A DNA stretch of 64,000 nt. Source: JAAYTY01 sp964569245 (GTDB lineage Bacteria; Fermentibacterota; Fermentibacteria; Fermentibacterales; Fermentibacteraceae). Location: assembly GCA_964569245.1 (NCBI GenBank), contig CAZMTK010000004.1:1-64000 (forward strand), given 5' to 3'. Below, piece by piece: positions 63,232 through 64,000 of this stretch (the stretch's first letter is position 1; every line of letters starts with the position of its first letter). The notes beneath the pieces are model-generated. The model worked only from the letters and a program-made list of their open reading frames with translations, had not been told where the DNA came from and did no database searches. A program made the translations under genes and the position numbers.

Positions 63232-64000
63232 TTGCCAAGGAGCGCCAGGAGCCTTGCCCCAGGCTCCTACTACTATGTGACGACGCGGGCTGGTCGTGAC
63301 ACTCTGCTCTTCAGGGACGACGACGACTGCAGGGCATGGATTTCGGTAGCATCGGCCCTGCTGGAAGAGGTCGGCGGGATAAGGCTTCCGGCATGGTGCC
63401 TCCTCCCGGAATCAGTCCATCTGATCGTGAGGGACGAGGGGACCGCTCTCCCGTCGTTCATGAGGAAGCTGCTCGGACGGTATTCCCGAGCGCGGAGGGA
63501 CCTGTACGGAACGGGGCGCAGGCTGTACGGCGGGGAGCGGTACCGCAGCGTGCGGCTCGAGGAGGGCGAGCTTGTCGCTGTCTTCTCGCATGTCGCCCAC
63601 CTTCCCGCCTCCAGCGGGCTGGTGCTCTTCCCCGACACGTGGGAGTGGTGCTCTACCCAGGATTGGCTGGGTTCGTCAACCTCCGGGATCACCTGGCTCG
63701 ATCCCGCGCTCGCCGGATGTCCGGCTTCCGAGCGCGCAGGAATGATCAGGCGCATCCTCGACACTGCCGCCGCCCCCCTCTCTCTGGCTGCAGGGAGGGG
63801 CCGCGGGCATGCCGTCGAAAAGCGGGCTGATGCGCCGCGCATGCTTCCCTCCGACCCCGCAGGCCTGCTGGCGAAGGAGCTCGGAGTGAGGAAGAGGGTC
63901 CTGCTCGCCCCGAAGGGCAGGGAGCAGCGGAAGATCCGTCATCGGGCCTTCGAGGAGTGCCGCACTCGCTGGGGCATGAACTTCGCGGAGATAGCGCGGG
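63232..64000 (+). CDS. REP-associated (Y1/IS200-like) transposase relative, catalytic His lost; runs off the window
   Basis: At least 256 codons from a TTG, six bases after AGGAG, open to the end of the window. The start LPRSARSLAPGSYYYVTTRAGR is the usual RAYT opening. The region that should hold the HUH pair (W-C-x-x-P-N-H-V-H-L) reads WCLLPESVHLIV, so the first catalytic His is Ser. The helix with the catalytic Tyr is present (KLLGRYSRARRDLYG, GGERYRSV). Then follow DTWEWCSTQDWLG and a C-terminal HTH-like segment (GLLAKELGVRKRVLL). It belongs to the TnpA-REP family but is probably inactive as a nuclease. It may be domesticated for DNA binding. Confidence 0.7.
   Translation, partial: MPRSARSLAPGSYYYVTTRAGRDTLLFRDDDDCRAWISVASALLEEVGGIRLPAWCLLPESVHLIVRDEGTALPSFMRKLLGRYSRARRDLYGTGRRLYGGERYRSVRLEEGELVAVFSHVAHLPASSGLVLFPDTWEWCSTQDWLGSSTSGITWLDPALAGCPASERAGMIRRILDTAAAPLSLAAGRGRGHAVEKRADAPRMLPSDPAGLLAKELGVRKRVLLAPKGREQRKIRHRAFEECRTRWGMNFAEIAR

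Overview
The window is GC-rich, almost wholly coding, and comes from a diderm (LPS-bearing) bacterium. A fused lpxC-fabZ gene, a SprA-type giant outer-membrane protein and a gingipain-like C25 protease with a C-terminal FlgD-like domain all point to the FCB superphylum. High GC, heavy AGG-arginine use and a PilB/PilT/PilC type IV pilus with sigma-54 control fit an uncultured lineage (Fermentibacterota- or Eisenbacteria-like) better than classical Bacteroidota. That placement is inference. TGA is used freely as a stop and prfB keeps its +1 frameshift, so the code is standard.

Layout. 1-3.2 kb: a small HTH protein, a membrane protein with two zinc ribbons, and a sulfatase-fold lipoprotein with Thr as putative nucleophile. 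3.4-13.3 kb: a surface-polysaccharide locus: flippase-like membrane protein, pyruvyltransferase fused to an FrhB-like domain, methyltransferase, WecE-type aminotransferase, WecD-type acetyltransferase, polyprenyl-phosphate glycosyltransferase, a GT-C-like membrane protein and a divergent SGNH protein. 13.3-25.1 kb: type IV pilus cluster. It has two pilins (one behind a good -24/-12 promoter), a DUF2723 membrane protein, PilR, PilS, PilC, PilT and two PilB paralogues. A hairpin-rich repeat patch lies at its edge. 25.2-33.4 kb: sprA, with lptF-lptG divergent from it. 33.5-41.6 kb: serC, ligA, a GH57 glucanotransferase, a lipoprotein with an M1-aminopeptidase fold that lacks HExxH, and a small membrane protein. 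41.65-41.82 kb: a 174-bp element with 25-bp inverted ends.

41.8-58.4 kb: one long minus-strand run, prfB-lysS-lolE-lolD-clpC-bamA-ompH-lpxD-lpxC/fabZ-lpxA-DUF5683-ECF sigma-anti-sigma-OM protein. It joins lipid A synthesis, OMP assembly, lipoprotein release and proteolysis to an envelope-type sigma/anti-sigma pair. 58.5-64 kb: an SHMT-like enzyme, rpsD, the C25 protease, and a REP-associated transposase relative that starts at a TTG and runs off the window.

Thirteen gene junctions use a 4-nt ATGA/GTGA overlap, so translational coupling is the rule. I see no tRNA, rRNA, CRISPR array or intact insertion sequence. Nothing here proves a wholly new system. The most interesting items are the M1-fold pseudo-protease, the pyruvyltransferase-FrhB fusion, the two PilB ATPases with different cyclic-di-GMP motifs, the inverted-repeat element and the degenerate transposase.
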